Program-made: the position numbers and the translations under genes
DNA from: Mesorhizobium sp. L-8-3
GTDB taxonomy: Bacteria > Pseudomonadota > Alphaproteobacteria > Rhizobiales > Rhizobiaceae
Direction: 5' to 3'
Length of the DNA stretch: 64,000 nucleotides
NCBI RefSeq assembly: GCF_016756615.1
Contig: NZ_AP023262.1
Span: 1,362,501-1,426,500, forward strand
The notes under the pieces: model-generated
Told to the model about the DNA's origin: nothing
What the model saw: the letters and a program-made list of their open reading frames with translations, nothing else
Database searches by the model: none
In this document: positions 22,937 to 31,987 of the stretch, in pieces
Layout of the letters: every line of letters starts with the position of its first letter
Numbering within the stretch: position 1 is the stretch's first letter

Positions 22937-23058
22937 TTCGCAGGTTCTCTCTGAGGTATTTAGAGCCGAAATGTCATATATCGAATCATTCAATTTCCCA
23001 AATACACCCTCCTGACCTATGCCTGTTTAAGGGAGGAAGCACGGACAAAGGTGCAGCA

Positions 23059-24282
23059 ATGCATGTCCGTACGGCGCAGCATTCGCGGCCACCTTCCCGC
23101 AGGCATCAAGGGAAAGTGGTTTTGTTCAGATATTTTCCGACCAACTACGTCTGGAACCTGTCGGTCGACCTTTCGATCGAGATGGGCGCGCGCATCGGCG
23201 AGATTGAGGAGATGTGCGCCCCGCTGCAGGAAGCTGCGAAAGCACCGGACGCAGCGGGCACGCAAGCGTTCCGCGAGACATGGGTGAAGATGGCCGACAA
23301 GCTCGCCGGGCTTGCGGCCGAGGACGAGGCACAGGGCCGCCTGATCTCCTCCAGCGACAAGCTGCTGCGCGCCGCCAACTACATGATCACCGCCGAACGC
23401 CTGCAGGCGCACGGTTCGGAAGGCCGCCTAGCGCTCTACAGGCGCTTCCTCGACACGTTCGCCAAGGGCCTCGCCCAGTCCGGTGCGCCAGTACGCCGGG
23501 TCGAAATCCCGTATGAGGGCACGCACCTGGCGGCCCTCTACGTCCCGGCAAGAGGCGTCGACGGGCCGCAGCCGCTGCTGGTGCAGGTCAACGGGCTCGA
23601 TTCGACCAAGGAGATGAAATACTTCGTCGGCCTGCCCGAGTCGCTAGCCAGACGCGGTGTCGCCTCCCTCGTCATCGACCAGCCCGGTTCAGGCGAGGCG
23701 TTGCGCCTTGAAGGGCTGACTTCACGCTACGACAGCGAGCATTGGGCGTCGCGCGTCGTCGACTGGCTGGAGGCACAGCCGCAAGTCGACGCTAAACGCA
23801 TCGGGCTCGAGGGCGTGTCGCTCGGCGGCTATTACTGCCCGCGCGCTGTCGCCTTCGAGCCGCGCTTCGCCTGCGGCGTCGCTTGGGGCGCCAACCACGA
23901 CTGGCGCGATGTGCAGCAGAAGCGGCTGGAGCGCGAGGGCGATTTTCCGGTCCCGCACTACTGGAACCATGTCTGCTGGGTCTGGGGTGCCAAGGACATC
24001 GATGAATTCAAGCAGATTGCCGAGAACGTTCATCTCGACGGCATTCTCGACCGCATCCGCGTGCCGTTCCTTGTCACGCACGGCCAGAAGGACAGCCAGA
24101 TCCCGCTAAAATGGGCCGAACGGACCTATGAGCAACTCGTCAACAGCCCGAAGCGCGAGCTGAAGGTTTTTACCGAACGCGAGGGCGGCGTGCAGCACGC
24201 CAGTTTCGACAATTCCGCAAATGCCGGCGCCTACATCGCCGATTGGGTGGCCGAAACGCTCGGCGGCGGGACGGCGGCTTGA
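23059..24282 (+). CDS. alpha/beta hydrolase, C-C hydrolase-like
   Basis: 407 residues. A helical N-terminal half (about 20-150) is followed by a hydrolase core with LLVQVNGLDSTKEM (about 175), the nucleophile elbow GVSLGG (Ser near 257), and the His in GGVQHASFDN (about 382). It belongs to the same FrsA / 2,6-dihydroxypseudooxynicotine hydrolase group as the gene at 6335. It starts the second operon of the island, downstream of the LysR promoter region. The first ~20 residues (arginine-rich) may be non-coding, in which case translation starts further in; no stronger start is evident. Confidence 0.82.
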   Translation: MHVRTAQHSRPPSRRHQGKVVLFRYFPTNYVWNLSVDLSIEMGARIGEIEEMCAPLQEAAKAPDAAGTQAFRETWVKMADKLAGLAAEDEAQGRLISSSDKLLRAANYMITAERLQAHGSEGRLALYRRFLDTFAKGLAQSGAPVRRVEIPYEGTHLAALYVPARGVDGPQPLLVQVNGLDSTKEMKYFVGLPESLARRGVASLVIDQPGSGEALRLEGLTSRYDSEHWASRVVDWLEAQPQVDAKRIGLEGVSLGGYYCPRAVAFEPRFACGVAWGANHDWRDVQQKRLEREGDFPVPHYWNHVCWVWGAKDIDEFKQIAENVHLDGILDRIRVPFLVTHGQKDSQIPLKWAERTYEQLVNSPKRELKVFTEREGGVQHASFDNSANAGAYIADWVAETLGGGTAA

Positions 24283-24307
24283 ACACGGATACCGAAGGAA
24301 GCACAGC

Positions 24308-25249
24308 ATGAACATCATCGGACCCGACTACCTGGTCTTCGGCGTCGACGACCTCGTCGCCTGCTCGGAATTCCTGACGGCGTTCGGCCTCACCCCGGTG
24401 GGCGTGGACGACAAGGGCGGGCTGTTCGAGGCGCTGGACGGGACCGGGGTCATCATCCGGCACAAGAGCGACCCCGATCTGCCAGCGCCACTGCCGACGG
24501 CCACGATGTTGCGCCAGCAAGTATACGGTGCGCGCGATGCCTCCGACATCGAGGCAATCGCGGCCGAGCTGGGCAAGGACCGCAAGGTCCACAAGCTCGC
24601 CGACGGCACGATCGAGACAACGGACGATTTCGGCTTTGCGCTGAAGTTCCAGGTTACAAAGCGGCGCGAGCTGGAACTGCCGGCCGAGAAGATCAACGCC
24701 CCTGGCGCACCCGCACAGCGTGGCCCGAACGAACTCGGCGTCTGGGACGGCATGCCGGCCATGCCGCGCATGCTAAGCCACACCGTATTGTTCGTGCCGG
24801 ACATCGAGATAGCCACGAGCTTCTATTGCCAGCGCCTGGGCTTCGTCATCACCGACGTCCTGAAGGGCGCCGGTCCCTTCCTGCGGCCGAAGGCCAACGA
24901 CGATCACCACACGCTCTTCTTCATCCGCACACCGGAATACATGAAAGGCATCGAGCACCTGGCCTTCCATATGGGCGGGCCGACAGAGCTGATGGTCGCC
25001 GGATCCCGTTTCGTGAAGGCCGGCTACGAGAGTTTCTGGGGGCCAGGCCGCCACAAATTCGGCTCGAACTGGTTCTGGTATTTCAACAGCCCGCTCGGCA
25101 CGCATTTCGAATATGACGCCGACATGGACAAGCACGACGACGAATGGGTCGCGCGCGAAGCGCCGTTCGGGCCGGAAGCCTCCCAGATGTTCCTGCTTCA
25201 GCATCGAGAGAAATGGGCGCCCGGAGGCGGGCCCAAGCCCGACCAGTGA
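24308..25249 (+). CDS. type I extradiol dioxygenase (two VOC domains)
   Basis: 313 residues with two vicinal-oxygen-chelate domains. The N-terminal one (about 3-130) lacks obvious metal ligands, and the C-terminal one (about 155-290) offers His in MLSHTVLF (about 158), His in IEHLAFHM (about 220) and Glu in GTHFEYDAD (about 268), the 2-His-1-Glu set of catechol 2,3-dioxygenase-type enzymes. It would open a catecholic ring by meta cleavage. It follows the C-C hydrolase gene by 25 bp, and ring cleavage plus C-C hydrolysis is a standard pair in biphenyl- or phenylpropionate-like pathways. Confidence 0.83.
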   Translation: MNIIGPDYLVFGVDDLVACSEFLTAFGLTPVGVDDKGGLFEALDGTGVIIRHKSDPDLPAPLPTATMLRQQVYGARDASDIEAIAAELGKDRKVHKLADGTIETTDDFGFALKFQVTKRRELELPAEKINAPGAPAQRGPNELGVWDGMPAMPRMLSHTVLFVPDIEIATSFYCQRLGFVITDVLKGAGPFLRPKANDDHHTLFFIRTPEYMKGIEHLAFHMGGPTELMVAGSRFVKAGYESFWGPGRHKFGSNWFWYFNSPLGTHFEYDADMDKHDDEWVAREAPFGPEASQMFLLQHREKWAPGGGPKPDQ

Positions 25250-25268
25250 CACCGCAGGAGGAGCAACC

Positions 25269-25622
25269 TTGAAGCTGTGCCAGATGGACGGGGTGCCAGA
25301 GGGCGAAGCCCGCGGATTTGTGGTCGCCGGCTTCGCCCGCAAGGTCGTGGTTGTGCGCAGAGGCGGCCGGATCTTCGCGTATCTCGATTCATGTCCGCAT
25401 TATGAGGGCGGGACGCCCATGGCCTGGAAAACCGACCGCTATCTGAACGGTGAAGGAACGCATCTGGCCTGCCATTCCCATGGGGCGCTCTTCGAGATCG
25501 AGACAGGTGAGTGCGTGCTTGGTCCCTGCCTCGGACAAAGACTGAAAAAAGTACCGGTCCGCATCACGCCTTTGGGCGATATCGAGGTTGTGCGGGAGCC
25601 AGCCAGGGAGGAACTTGGATGA
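25269..25622 (+). CDS. Rieske-type [2Fe-2S] ferredoxin-like protein
   Basis: 117 residues from a TTG start preceded by GCAGGAGGAGC. Both Rieske boxes are present: CPH in DSCPHYEGG (about 40) and CHSH in LACHSHGALFE (about 68-71), plus GECVLGPCLG. It could pass electrons to an oxygenase, or be a small regulatory or electron-transfer protein. No Rieske oxygenase large subunit is encoded nearby. Its stop overlaps the next ATG (GGATGACAG). Confidence 0.85.
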   Translation: MKLCQMDGVPEGEARGFVVAGFARKVVVVRRGGRIFAYLDSCPHYEGGTPMAWKTDRYLNGEGTHLACHSHGALFEIETGECVLGPCLGQRLKKVPVRITPLGDIEVVREPAREELG

Positions 25623-26749
25623 CAGTGGTTGTGCGCAACGTACTGGTGATCGGCGGCGGCTTCTCGGGAATGTCCGCTGCGATCGAACTGCGCAAGCGGG
25701 GCATCAGCGTTGACGTCGTGGAGATCGATGCTGGCTGGCGGTCTTACGGTGCCGGGATCACGCTTGGCGGCGCAACGTTCCGCGCCTTCAGGACGCTGGG
25801 CATCCTGGACGCATTTATGGAGCGTGGAAGCGCGACCGACGGGCTCGATTTGTGCGCGCCCAACGGCTCTCTGATCGCCAAGCTGCCCACGCCTCGCGTG
25901 GCAGGTCCGGACGTTCCTGGTAGCGGGGGCATCATGCGGCCCGCCCTGGCCTCCATCCTCGCGGAAACGACAAGGGCTGCCGGCGCCGACGTGTTGCTCG
26001 GCGCCACCTTCGAGACGATCGCACAAGACGACAACGGCGTAACGGTGTTGCTGACCAACGGCGACACAAAGCGCTACGACCTCGTCGTCGGGGCCGATGG
26101 CCTTTTCTCGAAGGTCCGGGAAACAGTGTTCCCGAACGCGCCGAAGCCCGCCTACACCGGCCAGTGCGTCTGGCGCGCTGTCGTGGAGCGCCCCGCCGAG
26201 ATTGAGACGGCCGTTATGTGGCTCGGACCGAAGATCAAAGTCGGCATCAATCCGGTTTCTAAGACCCAAGCCTACATCTTCGCCACCGTCGACCAGCCGA
26301 TCAAGCAGCGCTTACAAGAAGGCGAACATCTCGGCCTGCTCAAGAAACTGCTTGAGCCTTTCACGGCTCCCCTGATCGTCAGGCTCCGCGAAGGGCTAAA
26401 CGAGAGCAACTCGATCGTCTACCGACCGCTCGAAGCGTTGATGCTGCCCAGGCCCTGGCACAAGGGCCGTGTCGTCCTGATCGGCGATGCCGTTCACGCG
26501 ACCACGCCGCATCTCGCCTCGGGCGCCTGCATCGGCATCGAGGATGCCATCGTGCTGGCTGAGGAGTTGGAGCGCGCCGGCGATGTCGAGGCGGGCCTCG
26601 CTGCGTTCGAAGGCCGACGCTGGGAGCGCTGCCGGATGGTTGTCGAGAATTCGCTGCGCCTGGGCGAGATCGAGATCAACGACGGCGACAAGCAGGAGCA
26701 CTCGGCGATCATGCGCGAAACGATAATGGCCCTTGCAGCGCCGATCTGA
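25619..26749 (+). CDS. FAD-dependent aromatic monooxygenase (paralogue)
   Basis: 376 residues with VIGGGFSGMSAAIEL (about 9-23), GADGLFSKVRET (about 159) and GDAVHATTPHLASGAC (about 288). It is a clear paralogue of the gene at 8618-9754, including the shared block GAGITLGG/GAGITITG near residue 45 and the C-terminal RRWERCRMVVENSLRLG. It should hydroxylate the ring later opened by the type I dioxygenase encoded two genes upstream. A longer upstream frame is rejected because it overlaps the Rieske gene. Confidence 0.88.
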   Translation: MTVVVRNVLVIGGGFSGMSAAIELRKRGISVDVVEIDAGWRSYGAGITLGGATFRAFRTLGILDAFMERGSATDGLDLCAPNGSLIAKLPTPRVAGPDVPGSGGIMRPALASILAETTRAAGADVLLGATFETIAQDDNGVTVLLTNGDTKRYDLVVGADGLFSKVRETVFPNAPKPAYTGQCVWRAVVERPAEIETAVMWLGPKIKVGINPVSKTQAYIFATVDQPIKQRLQEGEHLGLLKKLLEPFTAPLIVRLREGLNESNSIVYRPLEALMLPRPWHKGRVVLIGDAVHATTPHLASGACIGIEDAIVLAEELERAGDVEAGLAAFEGRRWERCRMVVENSLRLGEIEINDGDKQEHSAIMRETIMALAAPI

Positions 26750-26771
26750 AGACGAAAGGGAGGAACCGAAC

Positions 26772-27923
26772 ATGACGACGACCGAAAAATGGCCGGGGCG
26801 CGTTGCGCTGATGGTGGCGCATTGCGCCGGCATGGTGGACCTGGTCGCGCTGCCGGTTTGGGTCGGCACACTGATCACGGCCTACGGATTCGATCCGCAA
26901 CAGGCGGGTGCCCTCGCGACACTTTTCCTGGTCGGAGCAGTCATCGCCAGCGTGTTCTTCGCGCCGCAGTTCAACCGCATCAACGGCCGACTCGCGGCAA
27001 CGGGCGGGTTCGCTATCGCCGCACTGGCCTTCGTTCTCGCTTCGACGCAAACCGCCTTCGGGCCGCTTGCGGCAGCGCATACCCTTGCGGGGCTCTCCGC
27101 TGGCACCGCACTCTCGTTCACGCACGGAACGATTGGACGAAGCACCAATCCGCATCGCCTCTTTGCGACTGTTGGCACCGCGCTCGGCGTCTTCGCAATC
27201 ATCTTCCTCGGTGCAACACCGAACATCATCGCGGCCGTGGGCGGAGCCGCACTGTTTCAGGTATTTGCCGGCGTCATGGCGTTGGCGGCTATCGTCACTG
27301 CATTGCTTTTCCCGAAGCCGGCAAACCTCGAAATCGCCGGGACTTCTGCAGTGCCGCAGAAGATCGGGCGGGCTGTCTGGGCCGGCATCCTTGGCGTCAG
27401 CACCATGGCGCTGATCCAGGCGATGGTGTTCAGCTTCGTGCAGCAGATTGGAACGGATCGGGGCTTCGGCATGCAGGCAGTCACTGGCGTGCTGATCGCG
27501 CTCGGTTTCGTCAACCTGTTCCCGGCGCCGCTGGCGGCTATCCTCCAGAACCGCCTCAAGGCGGAGAAGGTGGTTCTGGCCGGACCGGTGGTCCAGGCAG
27601 CGATCGCGCTGCTCATCATGCTGAGCGTGAGCTTCGTCCCCTACGCGGCCGGCGCGCTGCTGTTCACGGCGGTGATGATCTTCACACACACATTCGCATT
27701 CGGCCTCCTGTCGCGGCTGGAAGGAACCGGGCGGGCGCTGGCTGCCACGCCGGCCATGCTGATGGTCGGCTCGGCAATCGGGCCGATCCTCGGCGGGACG
27801 CTGGTGAAATTCTCCGGGTATCCGGCAATAGGCATCGCGGCCTGCCTCTTCGCGCTAATAGCCGTCGGCCTATTCAGCCAGGCGCGCCTGCGCGAGGATG
27901 CCGCCCTGCAGGCCGCCGCGTGA
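26772..27923 (+). CDS. MFS transporter
   Basis: 383 residues with about twelve hydrophobic helices and small loops, e.g. DLVALPVWVGTLITAYGF (about 22-39) and ALATLFLVGAVIASVFFA. The glycine-rich pattern fits a major-facilitator importer of aromatic acids or an exporter of intermediates. ATG 26772 follows AGGGAGGAACCG. It sits inside the second catabolic operon, giving that operon its own uptake route independent of the TRAP system. Confidence 0.83.
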   Translation: MTTTEKWPGRVALMVAHCAGMVDLVALPVWVGTLITAYGFDPQQAGALATLFLVGAVIASVFFAPQFNRINGRLAATGGFAIAALAFVLASTQTAFGPLAAAHTLAGLSAGTALSFTHGTIGRSTNPHRLFATVGTALGVFAIIFLGATPNIIAAVGGAALFQVFAGVMALAAIVTALLFPKPANLEIAGTSAVPQKIGRAVWAGILGVSTMALIQAMVFSFVQQIGTDRGFGMQAVTGVLIALGFVNLFPAPLAAILQNRLKAEKVVLAGPVVQAAIALLIMLSVSFVPYAAGALLFTAVMIFTHTFAFGLLSRLEGTGRALAATPAMLMVGSAIGPILGGTLVKFSGYPAIGIAACLFALIAVGLFSQARLREDAALQAAA

Positions 27924-27925
27924 AG

Positions 27926-28732
27926 ATGACGACGCATCCCGCTTCTTCGCGGCGGATTGTCGACCTCTCCGTTTACTTGGAGGATGACGTGTTGTCCGAT
28001 CCGCCGCCCCTCGCTCCGAGAATCGTCTACCAGGACCACAAGGAGACGATCGGCGAGTTCATGCATCTCTATCCGGGGACAACGCCCGAAGATTACTCGG
28101 ATGGAGAGGCCGCCGCCGCCGAGCGTCTAGAGATCACGACGCACAACGGAACGCATCTGGATGCGCCATGGCACTACCATTCGACGATGGATGCGAGGGT
28201 GGGCGGCCCGCGGCGCTCCATGACGATCGACGAAGTGCCTCTGGTGTGGTGCTTCCAACCGGGCGTGAAACTCGACTTCCGGCGGTTCGACGACGGCTAC
28301 CGCGTGATGGCCAGCGACGTCGAGGCCGAGCTGAAGCGCATCGGCCACGAACTCACGCCGCTGGAGATCGTCGTCATCAACACCCGCGCCGGTTCGCGCT
28401 ACGGCCACGACGATTACGTCAATTCGGGCTGCGGTATGGGCTACGAGGCGACGATGTACCTGTTGGAGCGCGGTATCCGCGTCACCGGAACCGACGGCTG
28501 GAGCTGGGATCCGCCGACGAAATTCGTAGCTGCGCGCGTGCAGGAAACCGGCGACAAGTCGCTGATCTGGGAAGGTCACAAGGCAGGACGCGATATCGGC
28601 TATTGCCACCTCGAGAAGCTGCACAATCTTGAGAGCCTGCCGCCGACCGGCTTTACCATAGCCTGCTTCCCGCAAAAGGTGCGCGCGGGCTCCGCCGGGT
28701 CCACACGCGCCGTCGCCATCTTCGATCTGTGA
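27926..28732 (+). CDS. cyclase-family hydrolase (kynurenine formamidase / isatin hydrolase fold)
   Basis: 268 residues. The metal site of the cyclase family is intact: HNGTHLDAPWHYH (about 73-85), with later conserved GCGMGYEA (about 171) and GTDGWSWD (about 190). Members hydrolyse amides or lactams (N-formylkynurenine, isatin, hydantoin-like rings), so together with the molybdenum hydroxylase it hints that the island handles an N-containing ring. The start lies 3 bp after the MFS stop. A GTG 6 bp earlier overlaps that stop and is also possible. Confidence 0.83.
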   Translation: MTTHPASSRRIVDLSVYLEDDVLSDPPPLAPRIVYQDHKETIGEFMHLYPGTTPEDYSDGEAAAAERLEITTHNGTHLDAPWHYHSTMDARVGGPRRSMTIDEVPLVWCFQPGVKLDFRRFDDGYRVMASDVEAELKRIGHELTPLEIVVINTRAGSRYGHDDYVNSGCGMGYEATMYLLERGIRVTGTDGWSWDPPTKFVAARVQETGDKSLIWEGHKAGRDIGYCHLEKLHNLESLPPTGFTIACFPQKVRAGSAGSTRAVAIFDL

Positions 28733-28740
28733 GGAGCTGC

Positions 28741-29325
28741 ATGAGTTTTCGGCCGATCCACCGCGTCGTCACCGGTCATGACGAGACAGGCAATGCGATC
28801 GTCGTGTCCGACGGACCGCTTCCTGTTGTGAAGGAACTGGCGAACATCCCCGGGACCGTGTTCCACGAGGTGTGGAGCACAGCTGGCACGCCGCCGGTGG
28901 TCGGCAATGGCGAAGACCCGACCGTCGGCGACCTCGTCCTGTCGCCGCCTGCAAACGGCACGCGGATCCGGTTCGTGGATATCCCGCCGGACAGTGAGGA
29001 TTTCTTGGCGCATGGAGCGGCGAGCATGAAGGCCGCGTTCAGCGAGGTCGGCGACACGGCCGCGTCCACCGTGAAGGAGGATTCCCCGCATCCACTAATG
29101 CACCGCACCGAATCGATCGACTACGGCGTCGTCATCGAAGGCGAGATGACGCTGGTGCTCGATGACAGCGCGGTCGACCTGAAACAGGGCAGCGTCGTCA
29201 TCCAGCGGGGCACCAACCACGCCTGGGCCAACCGCTCCGGAAAGCCCTGCCGGATGCTGTTCATCCTGATCGACGGGCAGTACGCGCCGGAAATCGCCAG
29301 GGCCCTGCGGGACCGCAACGCCTGA
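28741..29325 (+). CDS. cupin-domain protein
   Basis: 194 residues. The cupin barrel is in the second half: DYGVVIEGEMTLVLDD (about 127-142) and VVIQRGTNHAWANRSG (about 152-167), with Glu and His ligands in place; the first half has a plainer beta-rich sequence. Cupins of this length are often metal-binding isomerases, dioxygenases or sensors within aromatic pathways. GGAG lies 8 nt before the ATG. The exact reaction is unknown. Confidence 0.78.
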   Translation: MSFRPIHRVVTGHDETGNAIVVSDGPLPVVKELANIPGTVFHEVWSTAGTPPVVGNGEDPTVGDLVLSPPANGTRIRFVDIPPDSEDFLAHGAASMKAAFSEVGDTAASTVKEDSPHPLMHRTESIDYGVVIEGEMTLVLDDSAVDLKQGSVVIQRGTNHAWANRSGKPCRMLFILIDGQYAPEIARALRDRNA

Positions 29326-29376
29326 CGTTGGTTCCGCCACCACGATCAATCCGAATTTCCCGCTCCGGAGGACGGA

Positions 29377-30342
29377 ATGAAACTCGCGACACTCGACAAC
29401 GGAATGCCGGACGGCCGGCTTCATCTTGTCAGCGGCGATCATGCCCGCTACGCCCCGGCGAAGGCCGCATCGACCCTGCAGGCGGCGCTGGAGAGCTGGG
29501 CGAGGGTGGAACCCCGGCTGCAAGCCGAATACGAGGCGCTGAACGCCGGCGCCGGCGCGCCGTTCGATCCCGCAAAGGCCCTGGCGCCGTTACCGCGCGC
29601 CTGGCAGTGGCTCGACGGATCGGCCTTCGATAGTCATGGCGAGCTGATGCAGAAGGTCTTCAAGCTGCCGCCGGTCGATACCGGCGGACGGCCGCTGATG
29701 TATCAGGGCGTGAGCGACCGATTCTATGCGCCGACGGACGATGTGAAATTCCCCTCCGAGGAAGACGGAATCGATTTCGAGGGCGAATTCGGCGTCATCA
29801 CCGATGCGGTGCCGATGGGCACCGATGCCGCCGAGGCGAGAAAGCACATCCGCCTGGTCGTGCAGATCAATGACTGGAGCCTGCGCAAGATTGCCCCGAT
29901 CGAAATGAAGACCGGCTTCGGGTGGATCCACGCCAAGCCGGCGAGTTCGATGGCGCCGGTGGCCGTTACGCCCGACGAACTGGGCGGGTATTGGCGCGAC
30001 GCGCGCGTCGATCTTCCACTGCAGGTGGAATGGAACGGGAAGCGCTTCGGTGCCGCGAACGGATATGCGATGAGCGCCGGCTTTGACGAGTTAGTGGCCC
30101 ATGCCGCCTATTCGCGCGATCTCGTCGCCGGAACTGTGATCGGCTCGGGAACGGTCTCTAACGAAAGCTATCGTGAGGTCGGCTCCTCCTGTATCGCCGA
30201 ACGCAGAGGAATCGAGCTGATCGATCTGGGTGAGCCAAAAACCGGCTTCATGAAGTTTGGAGACATGGTGCGCATGGAAGCCATGCTTCCTGACGGCACA
30301 CCGCTGTTCGGCACCGTCGATCAGAAAGTTGTCCGAGGCTAG
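29377..30342 (+). CDS. fumarylacetoacetate hydrolase family protein
   Basis: 321 residues with an N-terminal lid domain (about 1-80) and a C-terminal FAH domain. The metal-binding acidic set is visible in DFEGEFGVI (about 129-137) and INDWSLRK (about 166), and the conserved GTVIGSGTVSNES block near 250. FAH-family enzymes cleave or decarboxylate acyl-pyruvates and 2-hydroxydienoates made by extradiol pathways. Here it most likely acts after ring opening. The ATG has CGGAGGACGG upstream. Confidence 0.88.
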   Translation: MKLATLDNGMPDGRLHLVSGDHARYAPAKAASTLQAALESWARVEPRLQAEYEALNAGAGAPFDPAKALAPLPRAWQWLDGSAFDSHGELMQKVFKLPPVDTGGRPLMYQGVSDRFYAPTDDVKFPSEEDGIDFEGEFGVITDAVPMGTDAAEARKHIRLVVQINDWSLRKIAPIEMKTGFGWIHAKPASSMAPVAVTPDELGGYWRDARVDLPLQVEWNGKRFGAANGYAMSAGFDELVAHAAYSRDLVAGTVIGSGTVSNESYREVGSSCIAERRGIELIDLGEPKTGFMKFGDMVRMEAMLPDGTPLFGTVDQKVVRG

Positions 30343-30345
30343 CGG

Positions 30346-31314
30346 ATGCGCGTCGTCATAACGGGCGCATCGGGTTTCGTCGGGCACGGTCTCGCGAGAT
30401 TTCTTTGCAGCCACCCGGGTGCGCTCGGCAGGCCGATGTCAAAGCTTGTGCTCGCCGATCTCACCCCGGGCGAAACGGGCCAAGGGCGCCAGGGCTGGGA
30501 TGGTGCCGAATGGCACTGTGGTGACCTGACCGACGCAGCCTATCTGAATTCACTCCTGAAAGAGCCGGTCGATTGCTTCTTTCACCTCGCGAGCGTGCCG
30601 GGCTTAGCAGCGGAAAGAAAGCCCGAACTCGGCTGGTCGGTCAATCTGTTGGGGTCGATCGCACTGATGGAGAGGCTTGCACGGCAGGGACGGGAAGGCG
30701 GTCGAGTACCTCGCGTCGTCTTCGCCAGTTCGATTGCCGTATATGGCGTGCTCGGGCCGGGCGTGGTCAACGAAGATTGCGTTCCGCGTCCGATAATCAG
30801 CTACGGCGCGCACAAATTGATGACGGAGATCTTGCTTGCCGATCTTTCCCGGCGCGGCGAGATCGACGCGCGCAGCCTGCGCCTTCCCGGCATTGTCGCG
30901 CGGCCCGTCTCCGCAAGCCGGCACGGGTCGGCCTTCATGAGCTTGCTGTTCCACAAAGCAGCTGCTCGTGAAGGCTATATCTGCCCGGTGTCTCGGGATG
31001 CGACCGCCTGGTGGATGTCACTGACCACCTGTGTCGCGAATCTGGTCTTGGCAGCTAAACTTGACGCTATCTCAATGCCGCCGTCCCGCCTCTGGCAGTT
31101 GCCGGTCCTTCACGCCAGCGTTGGAGACATCGTCGCAACGCTGGCGGACCACCTCGGCCCGGAGAGCACCTCCGGGTTCCGTTTCGTGCCCGACGTAGCC
31201 ATCGAAAACCTGTTCGGCCGATTCCCGAACCTCTCGGCTCCCGGAGCGATGGCCGCAGGGTTCATCAGGGATCCCGACCCAAGCGCCCTCGTGACTAATG
31301 TTCTCAAGGGATAG
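30346..31314 (+). CDS. NAD-dependent epimerase/dehydratase family protein
   Basis: 322 residues, extended SDR with TGASGFVG (about 5-12), FHLASVPG (about 75), SSIAVYG (about 125) and the YxxxK pair in YGAHK (about 148-152). The sequence resembles D-erythronate dehydrogenase-type proteins, which occur next to sugar-acid or hydroxy-acid utilisation genes. It starts 4 bp after the FAH gene and is the last gene of the operon. Its role in this pathway is not clear. Confidence 0.82.
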   Translation: MRVVITGASGFVGHGLARFLCSHPGALGRPMSKLVLADLTPGETGQGRQGWDGAEWHCGDLTDAAYLNSLLKEPVDCFFHLASVPGLAAERKPELGWSVNLLGSIALMERLARQGREGGRVPRVVFASSIAVYGVLGPGVVNEDCVPRPIISYGAHKLMTEILLADLSRRGEIDARSLRLPGIVARPVSASRHGSAFMSLLFHKAAAREGYICPVSRDATAWWMSLTTCVANLVLAAKLDAISMPPSRLWQLPVLHASVGDIVATLADHLGPESTSGFRFVPDVAIENLFGRFPNLSAPGAMAAGFIRDPDPSALVTNVLKG

Positions 31315-31676
31315 CCAAGCCCACGATTATCTCGCTTCCAAACAATCTCCTTCGCGTCCGGAGGCCAGCCGTGGAGCCCATCCTGCCGAACAACGGCTCT
31401 ATGTCCGCTCACGCCAATATTGAACCAAAACCTGCCAGCCGCCTTCCCCTATCTCGACATTCGCCTGCATGAGCTGCCGGATGACTACTTTTGGTGAGAG
31501 CCGACGACAATGTATTGGCAGCACAGCTTGGCCGATGAGGTCATTGGGGGGCTCCGGCGCACAGTAGGGTGTCAACGGCGATGTGGAGCTTGTAACTTTG
31601 TCGGGTACCCCCAAACCCAATCGCGAGAGGCGAAGTGGTAACATATTGATATCACGTAATAATTTTCGCGCGGTAA
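31315..31676. other. right edge of the catabolic island, nothing recognised
   Basis: About 360 bp between the last catabolic gene and tRNA-Arg copy 2, becoming AT-rich in its last 60 bases (ATATTGATATCACGTAATAA near 31645). No complete gene and no tRNA 5' half are visible. Confidence 0.45.
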
Positions 31677-31723
31677 ACTACGAATCTGGGGGTCAGGAGT
31701 TCGAATCTCTTCGGGCGCGCCAT
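31677..31723 (+). repeat. tRNA-Arg(ACG) 3' fragment, attachment-site copy 2
   Basis: Identical over 47 bp to 5759-5805, beginning ACTACGAATCTGG and ending GGGCGCGCCAT. As in copy 1, no tRNA 5' half precedes it. It separates the catabolic island from DNA homologous to the right-hand integrative element. Confidence 0.88.
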
Positions 31724-31768
31724 TTATCTAACGGAAATCACTTACTTTTCTGCCCTCGACGCAATGAC

Positions 31769-31812
31769 TCCCCAGCATAGAAATCCATTTTAGTCTGGGG
31801 TTTAGTCTGGGG
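31769..31812 (+). terminator. hairpin after tRNA-Arg copy 2, with a 12-bp tandem duplication
   Basis: CCCCAG near 31770 pairs with CTGGGG near 31795, followed by T residues. The right arm TTTAGTCTGGGG occurs twice in tandem (31789-31800 and 31801-31812), only once in the equivalent position near 56567. Probably the terminator once serving the tRNA-Arg. Confidence 0.6.
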
Positions 31813-31987
31813 TTTTTCACCCTCCGGGCGCGAAGGGCATCAGCACCGACAGCGCGTGAATCCGAATTCTTTGTCGCGGGTGGCGGCGGTTGGAGGATGA
31901 TCTATGGGGGAATGCCTTCCCCCTGGCCGGCGCCGCGGTCGCCGGCACACCCCCTTCTGCGGGGGGCGTCCCGCAACGCCCGCTGTA

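Noticed and set aside
26789..27925. A 647-residue frame fused to the cyclase-family protein
   Set aside because: Its first ~380 residues are the MFS gene in another frame and have non-protein-like composition; the cyclase starts at 27926.
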